64,000 bases of DNA from T3SED10-260 sp035363255 (GTDB lineage: Bacteria; Caldisericota; Caldisericia; UBA6126). The stretch lies in contig DAOSES010000009.1 in NCBI GenBank assembly GCA_035363255.1, forward strand, positions 1 through 64,000. Direction: 5' to 3'. The notes beneath the pieces were generated by a model. The model made no database searches and was not told the origin of the DNA. It saw only the letters and a program-made list of their open reading frames with translations. The stretch's first letter is position 1, and every line of letters starts with the position of its first letter. Made by a program: the position numbers and the translations under genes. Positions 17,309 to 25,916 of this stretch are shown in pieces.

Positions 17309-18076
17309 TCAGCGTATATAGCCGATGAGATCGTATATCAGCTTCAACGCTGCAAAAAAACTAATCGCTATAAATATGGGTCTAACCACCAGAACTCCTT
17401 TGCGAAAAGCCAAGCGGGAACCACTCAAGGCTCCTAAAAACATAGCAAAAGCAACTGGAATTCCGACCGCATACCAAATCTTACCATGAATAGCGAATAG
17501 TACAAGAGAAATCGCATTGCTAATGAAGTTTAAAACTCGAGAATTTCCTCCTGCATGTAAAAAATCCATTCCGAAATACTTAATAAACACAAACATGAGA
17601 AATGAACCAGTGCCAGGACCAAAAAAGCCATCGTAAAAGCCGACAGCAAGTGCAAAAAGAACAGCAAAAAGCCAATGTTTGGAATTGAGTTGGATTGGTT
17701 TGTTTTCTTTGCCCAGATTTTTTTTCAGGAGGGTATAGATGCTTACCAGCAGTATTAGAAAGGAAATGAGTAGGTTTAAGTATAGTTGGGGTATGCGAAC
17801 CACCGTTTGAACTCCAAAAAAAGCACCTGTAAAAGTGAAGGGTATTAATACCGCTAAAAACTTCCAGTTTACTTTCTTTTCCTGGGTATAACGTATGGCA
17901 CTGGTCAGGGAGTTGGCGGTAGCTGAAAACTTATTGGTGCCCAGGGTAAGATGAGGGGGTACTCCTGCCATAATGAATGCTGGGATACTTATCATCCCAC
18001 CGCCTCCAGCAATGGAATCCACAAAAGCTGCACAAAATCCAGCTATACATAGTAGAAAAATGCTGATTAGGCTCAT
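17309..18076 (-). CDS. TauE/SafE (TSUP) family permease
   Basis: A 255-residue integral membrane protein of the sulfite/organosulfonate exporter superfamily. It has eight hydrophobic helices in two repeats. The first carries FVDSIAGGGGMISIPAFIMAGVPPHLTLGTNKFSA and the second GFYDGFFGPGTGSFLMF, both family hallmarks. Substrates of such proteins range from sulfite to sulfoacetate and thiosulfate; nothing nearby narrows it. It is placed 20 nt downstream of the DUF2207 gene and 10 nt upstream of the deacetylase gene. Confidence 0.88.
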   Translation of the reverse strand: MSLISIFLLCIAGFCAAFVDSIAGGGGMISIPAFIMAGVPPHLTLGTNKFSATANSLTSAIRYTQEKKVNWKFLAVLIPFTFTGAFFGVQTVVRIPQLYLNLLISFLILLVSIYTLLKKNLGKENKPIQLNSKHWLFAVLFALAVGFYDGFFGPGTGSFLMFVFIKYFGMDFLHAGGNSRVLNFISNAISLVLFAIHGKIWYAVGIPVAFAMFLGALSGSRLAFRKGVLVVRPIFIAISFFAALKLIYDLIGYIR

Positions 18077-18095
18077 CTTGCCAGGCTCAGGATTC

Positions 18096-19862
18096 TTATT
18101 TTAGCTTTGAACCTTTGCAAAACACCATCAGCATGGTTTGAATCATGGACTGGATGTTTTGATAGATTCGTGCAGGATTTTCTCCTGATAGGGAGGAGGA
18201 ATAAAAAGTATTGGCTAAAACTTCAGATCCAGTATTGGCAGAGGAATACAAGTAGGATAAACTTTCTAAAAGATTTTCTTCGATTTCCCAGATGATGGCA
18301 TAGGGAAGAGCCATTTCAAAATGACGCACTGAGGGTGGCTTTTTTTTGAAATAGTAGGTTTTAAGGTCGTTGAGATAGCGGCGGTAGGATAAATAAATGC
18401 TGTATTGTTTTTCGCTTGCATTGGATCGTTTTTTGAAAAAGAAAGAGAGAAGAAGGGTGAAAAGTCCTGAGAAAAAGACAGAAAAGGAAAGAGGCAAGAG
18501 ATAGTAATAGTCAGGTAAAAAAAAGATAATCAAGAGGAAAAAAACGAAACCAAAAAACAGAAGCACGGAACCCAGCATTTTTAAGGCTTTTTGACGTTCT
18601 AAAACCTTGTGATCAAAAAGTTTTAGGATGATGTTTCGTTTTTGAAGGTTTCTGACCCAGCTTTTCCAAAAACGATGATATCGTTTAGGGTTGCGTGTGA
18701 ATATTTTCTGAATCTCGTAAAGAGTGATAAGCTGTCCATCTTCAGAGAAATCATTAAAAAGGCTTTGCATCAAAATTTGTTCGTAAGACATCAAGCTATC
18801 CCATTTTTTTGGTTTTAGATAGAAGCGATAGTCGAGGGTATGGGTTTTGCTTCGCTGATTTTTGACAAACAAAACATATTCTTGAATTCCGAAATAGCCT
18901 TTTTCAGCTAAATGGAACAAGGTGGCTACCAGGTCACGGACGTCCAGCTTGCCATAGCGATGCACTATGCCTAATTCTGCGGGATGGTAGATATCAGGAG
19001 GACGTTCAAGGTAGTTTTTATGGTTGTCGTTTTTGAAACAGCGAATGTTTTTGCACCATTGAGAAAAAACATAGAGAAAGGTAAGAAGCAGAATGATAAG
19101 CGACCAAATCCAGATACTTTGGATATTTTGCAGGTGTTCTGATATGAGCAGATCGATACCTTGTTCTGATTCGATGATACGGGAAAGTGAAAACTCGAGG
19201 CTTTTGTTGGAGTTGAGGGGGGTAGCGGTGGTAGGAAAGAGCACTTGAATGTAATGATCGAGTTTTTTTTCTTGAGCCTTTGCGCTAAGGAGCAGATTTC
19301 CTTCCAGTATGACTTCAAGTTTTCCTGAGTTTTTTCCCCGAATCCATGCGAGAAGGTCTTTATCGTCCACATAGGGTAGATTGACCTGCACGTCCCATTC
19401 TTGGAGAACAGCCTGTTCAGATGGTTTGAGGCAGGAGAATTCCAGTTGAGCAGTGTCAAAATGATTGAGAATATAAGAGTCCAGGGTGTAGTTGAGCTCA
19501 AAGCTTTTGCTTCGGGTGGAGGAAGGGATAGACCAGCTAAGACTAAAGCCCTGATTGCCAATGTTTTCCTGGTAGTTGTCCGGGGTTTGGGCAGTTTCAT
19601 TTTGAGTGACTTGCTGAAAACTAAGACTGTTGGGTTTTATTCGACCACTCTCTCTTGTCAAAACAAGATTGACGTCTCTATGACTGGCTGGAATCTGTAT
19701 TTTCTCGAATACGGACAGATGTCCTTCGGGGCTCACAGTTAAAAAACTGGATATGTTAAGGGGGATTTGAGAATGAATGGATCTCGAACAGGATGTCATT
19801 GAGCAGAAAAGCAGAGTTAGGATGAGAAACGGTAAATAAGTAGCAAGTATTTTTTCTCTCAT
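18096..19862 (-). CDS. DUF2207 membrane protein with lipoprotein signal
   Basis: A 588-residue membrane protein. The N-terminal hydrophobic segment ends in a lipobox-like MTSC (Cys25). The large extracellular domain to about residue 245 is beta-rich (DUF2207 pattern: an exposed domain with a NLVLTRESGRI strand and a signal-anchored start). A membrane helix at about 255-275, a cytoplasmic GIVHRYGKLDVRDLVATLFHLAEKGYF helix-turn motif, then two helices near 435-490 and a C-terminal tail follow. DUF2207 proteins have no established function. The gene begins a probable three-gene minus-strand unit with the TSUP permease and deacetylase. Confidence 0.75.
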   Translation of the reverse strand: MREKILATYLPFLILTLLFCSMTSCSRSIHSQIPLNISSFLTVSPEGHLSVFEKIQIPASHRDVNLVLTRESGRIKPNSLSFQQVTQNETAQTPDNYQENIGNQGFSLSWSIPSSTRSKSFELNYTLDSYILNHFDTAQLEFSCLKPSEQAVLQEWDVQVNLPYVDDKDLLAWIRGKNSGKLEVILEGNLLLSAKAQEKKLDHYIQVLFPTTATPLNSNKSLEFSLSRIIESEQGIDLLISEHLQNIQSIWIWSLIILLLTFLYVFSQWCKNIRCFKNDNHKNYLERPPDIYHPAELGIVHRYGKLDVRDLVATLFHLAEKGYFGIQEYVLFVKNQRSKTHTLDYRFYLKPKKWDSLMSYEQILMQSLFNDFSEDGQLITLYEIQKIFTRNPKRYHRFWKSWVRNLQKRNIILKLFDHKVLERQKALKMLGSVLLFFGFVFFLLIIFFLPDYYYLLPLSFSVFFSGLFTLLLSFFFKKRSNASEKQYSIYLSYRRYLNDLKTYYFKKKPPSVRHFEMALPYAIIWEIEENLLESLSYLYSSANTGSEVLANTFYSSSLSGENPARIYQNIQSMIQTMLMVFCKGSKLK

Positions 19863-19947
19863 GCTTATCTTTTTTACCTTTTTGTTTTAAATTTAGCAAT
19901 AATATAAAGTGTGAATATGTATGTTTTTTTTTGAGGGGGATAGTGAC

Positions 19948-20544
19948 GTGGAACACCTGGATATCAGCATTCGGGAGCGGAAAATTTTGTATCAGGGATA
20001 TATCTCAGTTGAAGAGGCTGTGATTGATTTTATCGACAAGAAGGGTCAACGGGTACAGAGCAGTAGAAGGACAGCAGTTTTACGAGGAGATGCAGTGGCT
20101 GTTTTGTTGTACCACAAGGATTTAAAAGCACTCATCATGGTGGAACAATATCGCTATCCTGTGCATCGCTTTGCTAAGGATACTTTAATCGAAATCCCTG
20201 CGGGGATGATTGATCCTGGAGAAAGTCCCTATGCCACGATGCAAAGGGAAATTTTAGAAGAAACAGGATATGAGAGCAAAAAACTTAGATATATACAGAG
20301 CTTTTTTATTTCTCCAGGCATATCCTCGGAACGTTTACACCTGTTTTTTGCTTCGCTTGGTTTTGAAGACCAAATTCATAAGGGCGGAGGCCTGGATACT
20401 GAAGCTGAACATATTCGGGTGCTTTATTGGAGCGAGGAAGAGGCTTGGAAAGCACTTGTTTCGGGAAAAATCAAGGACGGTAAAAGCTTGATTGCCATAC
20501 AATGGTTTTTTATGCAAAAATTTATCAATAAATCCCCTTGTTAG
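19948..20544 (+). CDS. NUDIX hydrolase, ADP-ribose pyrophosphatase type
   Basis: A 198-residue NUDIX enzyme. The NUDIX box GMIDPGESPYATMQREILEETGY follows the G-x5-E-x7-REUxEExGU pattern, preceded by VEQYRYPVHRFAKDTLIEIPAG, the hallmark of ADP-ribose pyrophosphatases. It should hydrolyse ADP-ribose to AMP and ribose-5-phosphate. The GTG at 19948 is chosen over the upstream ATG at 19921 because GAGGGGG lies at 19933-19939, which is inside the longer reading frame, and the 9 extra residues are Phe-rich and not conserved-looking. A possible -10 (TATAAA) is at 19903-19908. Confidence 0.88.
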   Translation: MEHLDISIRERKILYQGYISVEEAVIDFIDKKGQRVQSSRRTAVLRGDAVAVLLYHKDLKALIMVEQYRYPVHRFAKDTLIEIPAGMIDPGESPYATMQREILEETGYESKKLRYIQSFFISPGISSERLHLFFASLGFEDQIHKGGGLDTEAEHIRVLYWSEEEAWKALVSGKIKDGKSLIAIQWFFMQKFINKSPC

Positions 20545-20614
20545 ATTTATAATATGTTTATAATAGCAAATTTGGTAAACATACTTGGAAAATGAAGTAA
20601 GGAGAGCTGAATTA

Positions 20615-21823
20615 ATGAAAAAAGTAACACCAATTCTGGTGAGTTTAATCCTCTTTTTTTGTTGTATGAGTTTTTGGACTGATTTTACTCGAGCTGCAGA
20701 TTTTGTGGCATCGAATGATAAAGAAGAGATTAATATCAGCCGAGAACAGACTGCTCGTAATCTATTTGTCGCCGGTGGAATCGTGAATATTGAAGCCAAA
20801 GAAATTCTTAAAGACCTTTTTGTCGCTGGCAAAACGATTTCAGTTGACACTACTGTTGAAAACAATGTATTTGCTGCTGGCGAAACGGTCACTATCAAAG
20901 GCAAAATCGGTGGAAACCTTTTTGCTCTATCAAAAACTCTTATTATCAATGCTGAGATTGAGGGCGATGTGTTTGCTCTGGGAGCTGATATACACCTTGA
21001 AGATGGTGCACAGGTTTTTGGAGACATCTATTCAGGCTCTGACAAACTCTATCTTAGAGGGCAAGTTATGGGAGATGTTTTGGCTGGGTGCTCTGAAGCT
21101 ACGGTGGAAGGTTCGATCCTTGGAACCCTGGAGCTTAAAGTTGAAAAAAGTCTTAAAATAGGTTCTGGAGCCATCATCCAGAACCTGGACTATTCTTCTC
21201 CCAATGAAGCCAGCATTGATGAAGGTGCTGAAGTTAGAAAAAAAACCTACACCCCTATGGTCAGCTCTGACAAATCAAAAAGGGGGAGACCACGTTTTGG
21301 AGGTCTTTTTGCGGGTTTAACTATTTTTAATTGGTTTTCTTCTTTGATTTTGGCTTTTATCTTTTTAGCTCTTTTGAAAAAACCTTGTCAAAGCGTTTTA
21401 AATAAAGCACAGGAACAGTTTGGTCTTGGAATGGCTTTTGGTTTGAGTTTTATCATCGGTGCTCCTATTGCCGTCTTGATCTTGTTCTTTACTTTTTTTG
21501 GCTTTAAGGTAGCTTTGGCATTGACTTTTTTTACTGTTTTTGTTTGGACGATTGCTTCCACCCTTGCTTCTTTGCTCATGGGAGTCTTTATTCAATATCT
21601 TATCAGCAAAGATAGGAAAAATCTTGGAAGCTACTTAAATTGGGTTTCTGTGCTTCTTGGAGTTAGCGCATATCATCTGCTTCTTTTGGTTCCTGTATTG
21701 GGGTGGCTCTTGCGAGTAATCTCCATCCTGCTGGTTGTGGGAGGGCTCTTGATGTATTTAGGAGAGCAAATATCCAGTAAAAATACTCCATCAAGCCCTA
21801 TCGTGGAAGTCACACCTGAATGA
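20615..21823 (+). CDS. Beta-helical (bactofilin-like) membrane protein
   Basis: A 402-residue protein. A signal sequence (1-27) precedes about 190 residues of short repeats in which N-L/V-F-A-G/L recurs about every 18-20 residues (NLFVAGGIV, DLFVAGKTI, NVFAAGETV, NLFALSKTL, DVFALGADI), as in bactofilin-type or polymer-forming beta-helices. A basic linker follows, then four hydrophobic helices near 235-385. Proteins of this layout are poorly characterised. ATG 20615 follows AAGGAG at 20599-20604. Two TATAAT boxes, 20548-20553 and 20559-20564, lie upstream. Its stop overlaps nth. Confidence 0.8.
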   Translation: MKKVTPILVSLILFFCCMSFWTDFTRAADFVASNDKEEINISREQTARNLFVAGGIVNIEAKEILKDLFVAGKTISVDTTVENNVFAAGETVTIKGKIGGNLFALSKTLIINAEIEGDVFALGADIHLEDGAQVFGDIYSGSDKLYLRGQVMGDVLAGCSEATVEGSILGTLELKVEKSLKIGSGAIIQNLDYSSPNEASIDEGAEVRKKTYTPMVSSDKSKRGRPRFGGLFAGLTIFNWFSSLILAFIFLALLKKPCQSVLNKAQEQFGLGMAFGLSFIIGAPIAVLILFFTFFGFKVALALTFFTVFVWTIASTLASLLMGVFIQYLISKDRKNLGSYLNWVSVLLGVSAYHLLLLVPVLGWLLRVISILLVVGGLLMYLGEQISSKNTPSSPIVEVTPE

Positions 21824-22455
21824 GCAGAGCTTCTCAGCAAGTTCAGCACATACTTGATTTGTTGAAGGATCAATATCCTTTGGTGCCTGGCTTGCACTAT
21901 CACAACGAATGGGAATTGTTGGTCGCAGTTATTCTTTCAGCACAAACCACCGATGAGATGGTCAACAAGGTTAGTCCCGCCCTTTTTTCAAGCTTCCCCA
22001 CCCCTGAATCCATGGCACAAGCTGATGAGGAAACCATATCCAAGCTCATTCGATCGGTCAATTATTACAAAACCAAAGCCAAACATCTCCATCAAAGTTC
22101 TCACATACTTGTTCAAGAGCATGGCGGGAAGATTCCCGACCACATGGAAGAGCTCCTGCTTTTGCCTGGAGTTGCCAGAAAAACTGCTAACGTTGTTTTG
22201 ACTCATGCCTACCAAAAAATGGAAGGAATTGTTGTGGATACCCATGTGATGAGATTGAGCCTTAGGTTGGGTTTGTGCAAAGAAACGAAGCGAGATAAAA
22301 TCGAAATCGCTCTGATGAAAATTACGCCAAAAAAACACTGGGGCGATCTTGCTACTTTGTTGGTATATCATGGCAGAAGAGTATGCAAAGCTCAGAAACC
22401 TTCTTGTAGTATTTGTTTGCTTGAAAAAATCTGTCCCAAAATTGGTTTGAAATGA
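21820..22455 (+). CDS. nth: Endonuclease III
   Basis: A 211-residue base-excision repair glycosylase/AP lyase that removes oxidised pyrimidines. The HhH motif LPGVARKTANVV contains the catalytic Lys121, and VVDTHVMR the catalytic Asp140. The C-terminal [4Fe-4S] cluster motif is intact: Cys189-x6-Cys196-x2-Cys199-x5-Cys205. The ATG overlaps the stop of the beta-helical membrane protein gene by 4 nt. The length is typical for the family. Confidence 0.95.
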   Translation: MSRASQQVQHILDLLKDQYPLVPGLHYHNEWELLVAVILSAQTTDEMVNKVSPALFSSFPTPESMAQADEETISKLIRSVNYYKTKAKHLHQSSHILVQEHGGKIPDHMEELLLLPGVARKTANVVLTHAYQKMEGIVVDTHVMRLSLRLGLCKETKRDKIEIALMKITPKKHWGDLATLLVYHGRRVCKAQKPSCSICLLEKICPKIGLK

Positions 22456-22469
22456 AGCTTGAAATTTAT

Positions 22470-22497
22470 TTGAAAAAAAAAGGGTTTAAGTTAAAAT
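22470..22497 (+). promoter_or_regulatory. Promoter of rpsF operon
   Basis: TTGAAA (22470-22475), 16-nt spacer and TAAAAT (22492-22497), located about 68 nt upstream of the rpsF start. The leader contains no obvious S6-S18 binding hairpin that I could identify with confidence. Confidence 0.5.
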
Positions 22498-22564
22498 AGA
22501 AGCTTGCCCTGCTTTTACTGGCATGACCGTAAAGGCTAATTTAACCCATAGGGAGGTAGAAAGT

Positions 22565-23023
22565 TTGAAAGCATATGAAGCAGTGTTCATTTTTGATCCC
22601 GCCTTGTCCGAGGATCAAGCCAACGAGCTAAAAGAAAAAGCATCATCGATTATTACCCAACAAAACGGTGTTCTTCACGAAATCCGTTATTGGGGCAAAC
22701 GTCGTTTTGCCTATCTTATGAACAAAAAAAGAGAGGGGCACTACTTTCTCTTTATTTTTGACGCCGATGAAACCGTACCTGAAGAATTGAATCATTTTTC
22801 ACGAGTCACTGAAACCGTACTCAGAAATATGATCATCAAGCGCACCCCCCCCTCACGAAGACGCAACAAAAAACAAGATCAAAAAGTAAAAGCGCCCACT
22901 CTCAACCACGAAACTCCTACGAGCCCCATCGAAACTTATCCCGAAACCGATACTCTTCCCAGCTCTGAGCTCAATCTTGCGGTAGATAACGATATCGAAG
23001 AGGGAGTCGTGACTGATGCTTAA
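22565..23023 (+). CDS. rpsF: 30S ribosomal protein S6
   Basis: A 152-residue S6 protein of the small ribosomal subunit. The core KAYEAVFIFDPALSEDQ, YWGKRRFAYLMNKKREGHYF and a terminal VLRNMIIKR are typical. Beyond residue about 100 there is an extra 50-residue charged, Pro/Thr-rich tail not found in the basic S6 fold. The start is TTG 22565, with AGGGAGG at 22550-22556; the longer ATG reading from 22523 would place the Shine-Dalgarno sequence inside the gene. First gene of rpsF-ssb-rpsR-rplI-dnaB; overlaps ssb by 8 nt. Confidence 0.95.
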   Translation: MKAYEAVFIFDPALSEDQANELKEKASSIITQQNGVLHEIRYWGKRRFAYLMNKKREGHYFLFIFDADETVPEELNHFSRVTETVLRNMIIKRTPPSRRRNKKQDQKVKAPTLNHETPTSPIETYPETDTLPSSELNLAVDNDIEEGVVTDA

Positions 23024-23468
23024 CAAGATCATGCTCATCGGCCGTCTGGTAGCAGATCCTGAGGTTCGATTCACTCCTTCCGGCAAGCAGGTTGCTTCTT
23101 TTCGGATTGCAGTAGATCGCAACTACAAACAAAATGAAGAATGGAAAAGAGAAACCCTCTTTGTACGAATCGTTGCCTGGACCTATCTCGCCAAAAAAGT
23201 TGGCGAATATTTCCGCAAAGGTATGCTGGTTTTTGTAGAAGGCAGGCTTCAAATCCAGGCTTCAGAAAAAAATGGACAAAAAACATGGTTTACTGACGTT
23301 ATCGCAGACAATACCTTCATGCTTGAACGAAAAAATACCAATCAGAGTGAAGGTGGAGACTTTGCTCCTCAGGATTCATCATCCAAAATGGGTAGTCCTG
23401 ACGCATTAGAAAACCAAAGTTTTGAAGATTATGATTTTGTACCCGAAGAATTGGAGGAAATAGCATGA
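23016..23468 (+). CDS. ssb: Single-stranded DNA-binding protein
   Basis: A 150-residue SSB with an N-terminal OB-fold (MLNKIMLIGRLVADPEVRFTPSG, then FRIAVDR and FVRIVAWTYLAKKVGEYFRKG). A flexible acidic linker leads to the conserved acidic tip; here the end is EDYDFVPEELEEIA, so the canonical DDDIPF tip that recruits repair proteins is not exactly kept, with the DYDFVPEE stretch in its place. It coats ssDNA in replication and repair. Overlaps rpsF by 8 nt and rpsR by 4 nt. Confidence 0.94.
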   Translation: MLNKIMLIGRLVADPEVRFTPSGKQVASFRIAVDRNYKQNEEWKRETLFVRIVAWTYLAKKVGEYFRKGMLVFVEGRLQIQASEKNGQKTWFTDVIADNTFMLERKNTNQSEGGDFAPQDSSSKMGSPDALENQSFEDYDFVPEELEEIA

Positions 23469-23803
23469 ACGATCAAGGACAACAAAGCTCTGGTGGATCT
23501 TCCGGATCCCCCAGGTTTAATAGAGGCGGGGGACGCTTTGGAGGCGGGAATTCCTCTGCTGGTGGAATGGGCGGGGGACGCAAACCCTTTATGCGTCAAC
23601 GTAGAAAGGTATGTTTTTTCTGCGCCAACCCCATGATTCAACCTGACTACAAAGATGTAGATCTTATGGCGCGTTTTATCGCTGACCGCGGCAAAATTCT
23701 TCCCCGAAGAAACACTGGTGCCTGCGCCAAGCATCAACGCAAAATTGCTATCGAAATTAAAAGGGCCCGGGAGATTGCTCTTCTCCCCTACATCGTACGA
23801 TGA
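23465..23803 (+). CDS. rpsR: 30S ribosomal protein S18
   Basis: A 112-residue S18. The conserved core (KVCFFCANP, YKDVDLMARFIADRGKILPRRNTGACAKHQRKIAIEIKRAREIALLPYI) is preceded by an unusual 40-residue Gly/Ser/Arg-rich N-terminal extension. Cys residues in CFFC and GAC fit a zinc-binding (C+) form of S18. Overlaps ssb and rplI by 4 nt each, so translation is probably coupled. Confidence 0.95.
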   Translation: MNDQGQQSSGGSSGSPRFNRGGGRFGGGNSSAGGMGGGRKPFMRQRRKVCFFCANPMIQPDYKDVDLMARFIADRGKILPRRNTGACAKHQRKIAIEIKRAREIALLPYIVR

Positions 23804-24267
23804 AAAAGATAGCTGTTTTACTCAAAGAAAATGTCGATACACTGGGCAAAAAAGGGGAAGTTGTCCAGATATCCGATGGTTATGCTCGTAACTTTATTGT
23901 CCGCAAAGGTTTTGGAGTCATTCTTGATGAAAAATCCAAGAAATCCTACGACGAAAAAATAGCAATTGAACGCAAAAAGCTCGAAAAAAGCGAACAGCGT
24001 GCTATCGAACTTAAAAAAGATCTTGAAGCCAACTTGAAGCTCGTTTTTAAAGAACGCGCCGGTCAGGAAGGCAAACTTTTTGGAGCCATTACCACCGATC
24101 GCATTCTTAGCGAAATCGTCAAACTCCGTTCGATTGCAGGACTCGACAAAAAGAAGCTTATCCTCGAAGAACCTATCAAAACCATTGGTCAACATCATGT
24201 CGATGTCAAGCTTTACCATGGAGTGGTAGCCAAAATTTCCATCGAAGTCGAGGAATTGAAAGAATAG
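23800..24267 (+). CDS. rplI: 50S ribosomal protein L9
   Basis: A 155-residue L9. The N-terminal domain MKKIAVLLKENVDTLGKKGEVVQISDGYARNF is followed by the long connecting helix (about 40-75) and the C-terminal domain with GQEGKLFGAIT and KIVLEEPIKTIGQHHVDVKLYHGVVAKI-type strands. L9 binds 23S rRNA at the base of the L1 stalk. Overlaps rpsR by 4 nt and lies 7 nt ahead of dnaB. Confidence 0.96.
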   Translation: MKKIAVLLKENVDTLGKKGEVVQISDGYARNFIVRKGFGVILDEKSKKSYDEKIAIERKKLEKSEQRAIELKKDLEANLKLVFKERAGQEGKLFGAITTDRILSEIVKLRSIAGLDKKKLILEEPIKTIGQHHVDVKLYHGVVAKISIEVEELKE

Positions 24268-24274
24268 TTTTGTT

Positions 24275-25594
24275 ATGAGCATCACGCCTCCATGCAGTAT
24301 TGACGCCGAAGAGGCTCTACTTGGAGCTATTCTTATTGATCGTGATGCCCTACTTAAGCTTGAAGGTCTGCTTGGGCCGGACTCATTTTATGATCCGGCC
24401 CATCAGCTTATTTTTGAAGTCATCCAGGACTTATCCAAAAAAAATGCTCCTATTGACGTAGTTACCCTGCCTGAAGAGCTTCGCAGTCGCAACCTGCTTG
24501 AAAAGGTTGGTGGCATTGAAAAGATTGTGAATCTGGCTTCTGGCACTGCTACCACTGCCAACACCGAGTATTACGCTCGCATTATTCTTGACCGAGCCTT
24601 ACAGCGTCAGTTGATTCATGTGGGCTACAATATTCTTGGTCTGGAATATGCCTCTACCACCCCTGCTGAAGAGCTTCTCGACAAAGCCGAACAAATGGTA
24701 CTTGATCTGGCAGAGTCCAACAAGCCTATGAATTTTCTCCACATTCGTGAATTGTTGCCAGAAACTTTTGAACGTCTTGAAAATTCATACAAAAATAAGA
24801 AAGCTGTCACTGGTATTAGATCTCAGTTTTATGATTTAGATGAACTTACTTCAGGCTTTCAATCCTCGGATCTTCTGATTCTTGCTGCCAGACCCTCGGT
24901 AGGAAAGACTTCTTTTGCCTTGAATGTTGCAGTCAATGTGGCAACTACCGAAAAAATACCCGTGGCTATCTTTTCTTTGGAAATGTCGAAAGAGCAGGTA
25001 GTTGAACGAATTTTGTGTTCCTATGCTGAAGTTGACATGAAAAAGCTTCGATCAGGGGATGTGGATGAAAAAAGCATGGAGCGTATCGGAAATGCCATTT
25101 CAGTGTTTTACGAAACCCCCATCTATATCGATGACACTCCCGATGTTTCCATTTTGGATGTTCGATCGAAAGCTCGGAGACTTTATTCCGATAAGGGAAA
25201 ATTCCTTTTGATGATTGACTATCTTCAATTGATGCACAGTCAGGAGCGAGTAGAAAACCGGGTACAAGAAATATCAAAGATCACGCGACAAATGAAAAAT
25301 CTTGCCCGTGAGTTGAATATTCCCATTGTTTTACTCTCACAATTGAGTCGAGACATCGAAAAGCGCCAAGACAAAAGACCCTTGCTCTCCGATCTCAGAG
25401 AATCCGGATCCATTGAGCAAGATGCAGATGTGGTCATGTTTTTGCATCGTGTGGATGAAAATGATCAAAGCAAAACTGAGTTATATCTGGCAAAACAAAG
25501 AAATGGACCTACAGGAAAAGTTGAACTGCTTTTCGAACGCAATATCACTAAATTCAGGAACGTTGAAAAGCGTTTTAATTTTAATTCTCAATGA
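24275..25594 (+). CDS. dnaB: Replicative DNA helicase DnaB
   Basis: A 439-residue RecA-fold hexameric helicase. The N-terminal collar (IDAEEALLGAILID) is followed by the ATPase domain, with Walker A ARPSVGKTS near residue 210, LFLLMIDYLQLM as Walker B, and the H4 motif SLEMSKEQ. RESGSIEQDADVVMFLHR is the conserved arginine-finger region. The length is typical and no intein is present. It is the last gene of the rpsF operon; the rplI-dnaB junction matches the common Firmicutes order, without a yybT-like gene between. Confidence 0.96.
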   Translation: MSITPPCSIDAEEALLGAILIDRDALLKLEGLLGPDSFYDPAHQLIFEVIQDLSKKNAPIDVVTLPEELRSRNLLEKVGGIEKIVNLASGTATTANTEYYARIILDRALQRQLIHVGYNILGLEYASTTPAEELLDKAEQMVLDLAESNKPMNFLHIRELLPETFERLENSYKNKKAVTGIRSQFYDLDELTSGFQSSDLLILAARPSVGKTSFALNVAVNVATTEKIPVAIFSLEMSKEQVVERILCSYAEVDMKKLRSGDVDEKSMERIGNAISVFYETPIYIDDTPDVSILDVRSKARRLYSDKGKFLLMIDYLQLMHSQERVENRVQEISKITRQMKNLARELNIPIVLLSQLSRDIEKRQDKRPLLSDLRESGSIEQDADVVMFLHRVDENDQSKTELYLAKQRNGPTGKVELLFERNITKFRNVEKRFNFNSQ

Positions 25595-25610
25595 TTTTTT
25601 CAATCTCCAG

Positions 25611-25638
25611 TTGACAATCTCACATAATTTCTTATCCT
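25611..25638 (+). promoter_or_regulatory. Promoter of tRNA cluster
   Basis: TTGACA (25611-25616), a 16-nt spacer and TATCCT (25633-25638). Transcription would begin around 25645, just before the tRNA-Lys at 25652. Confidence 0.5.
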
Positions 25639-25651
25639 ATTAAAGGAATTT

Positions 25652-25724
25652 GGGGCATTAGCTCAGTCGGTAGAGCATCTGCCTTTTAAGCAGAGGGTCG
25701 AAGGTTCGAGTCCTTCATGCCTCA
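25652..25724 (+). tRNA. tRNA-Lys(TTT)
   Basis: A 73-nt cloverleaf. Acceptor GGGGCAT pairs with ATGCCTC (one G-U), the D arm is GCTC/GAGC, the anticodon stem TCTGC/GCAGA has loop CTTTTAA (anticodon TTT), and the T arm is GAAGG/CCTTC with TTCGAGT. Discriminator A, CCA not encoded. Confidence 0.97.
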
Positions 25725-25729
25725 TAGAT

Positions 25730-25801
25730 GGTCCCGTCGTCTAACGGTTAGGACATCGCCCTTTCACGGCGACAATAGGAGTTCGATTCTCCTCGGGACT
25801 G
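25730..25801 (+). tRNA. tRNA-Glu(TTC), copy 1
   Basis: A 72-nt cloverleaf only 5 nt after tRNA-Lys. The anticodon stem TCGCC/GGCGA has loop CTTTCAC (anticodon TTC); the T arm is AGGAG/CTCCT with TTCGATT. The acceptor GGTCCCG pairs with CGGGACT, so the first pair is G1-U72, with discriminator G. CCA not encoded. Confidence 0.96.
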
Positions 25802-25820
25802 CTTGACTCAAAGTGCGCGC

Positions 25821-25838
25821 AAGAGCTTTAGTGCTCTT
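25821..25838 (+). other. Hairpin between the two tRNA-Glu genes
   Basis: AAGAGC (25821-25826), loop TTTAGT, GCTCTT (25833-25838): a perfect 6-bp stem in the 42-nt spacer of the tRNA-Glu pair. It may be a processing signal or a weak terminator; it is only one of several reasons the spacer could form structure. Confidence 0.4.
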
Positions 25839-25843
25839 TACCT

Positions 25844-25915
25844 GGTCCCGTCGTCTAACGGTTAGGACATCGCCCTTTCACGGCGACAATAGGAGTTCGA
25901 TTCTCCTCGGGACTG
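25844..25915 (+). tRNA. tRNA-Glu(TTC), copy 2
   Basis: Identical in every base to copy 1, at a spacing of 114 nt start to start. It ends one base before the murG stop codon region on the opposite strand (25917). Confidence 0.96.
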
Positions 25916-25916
25916 C

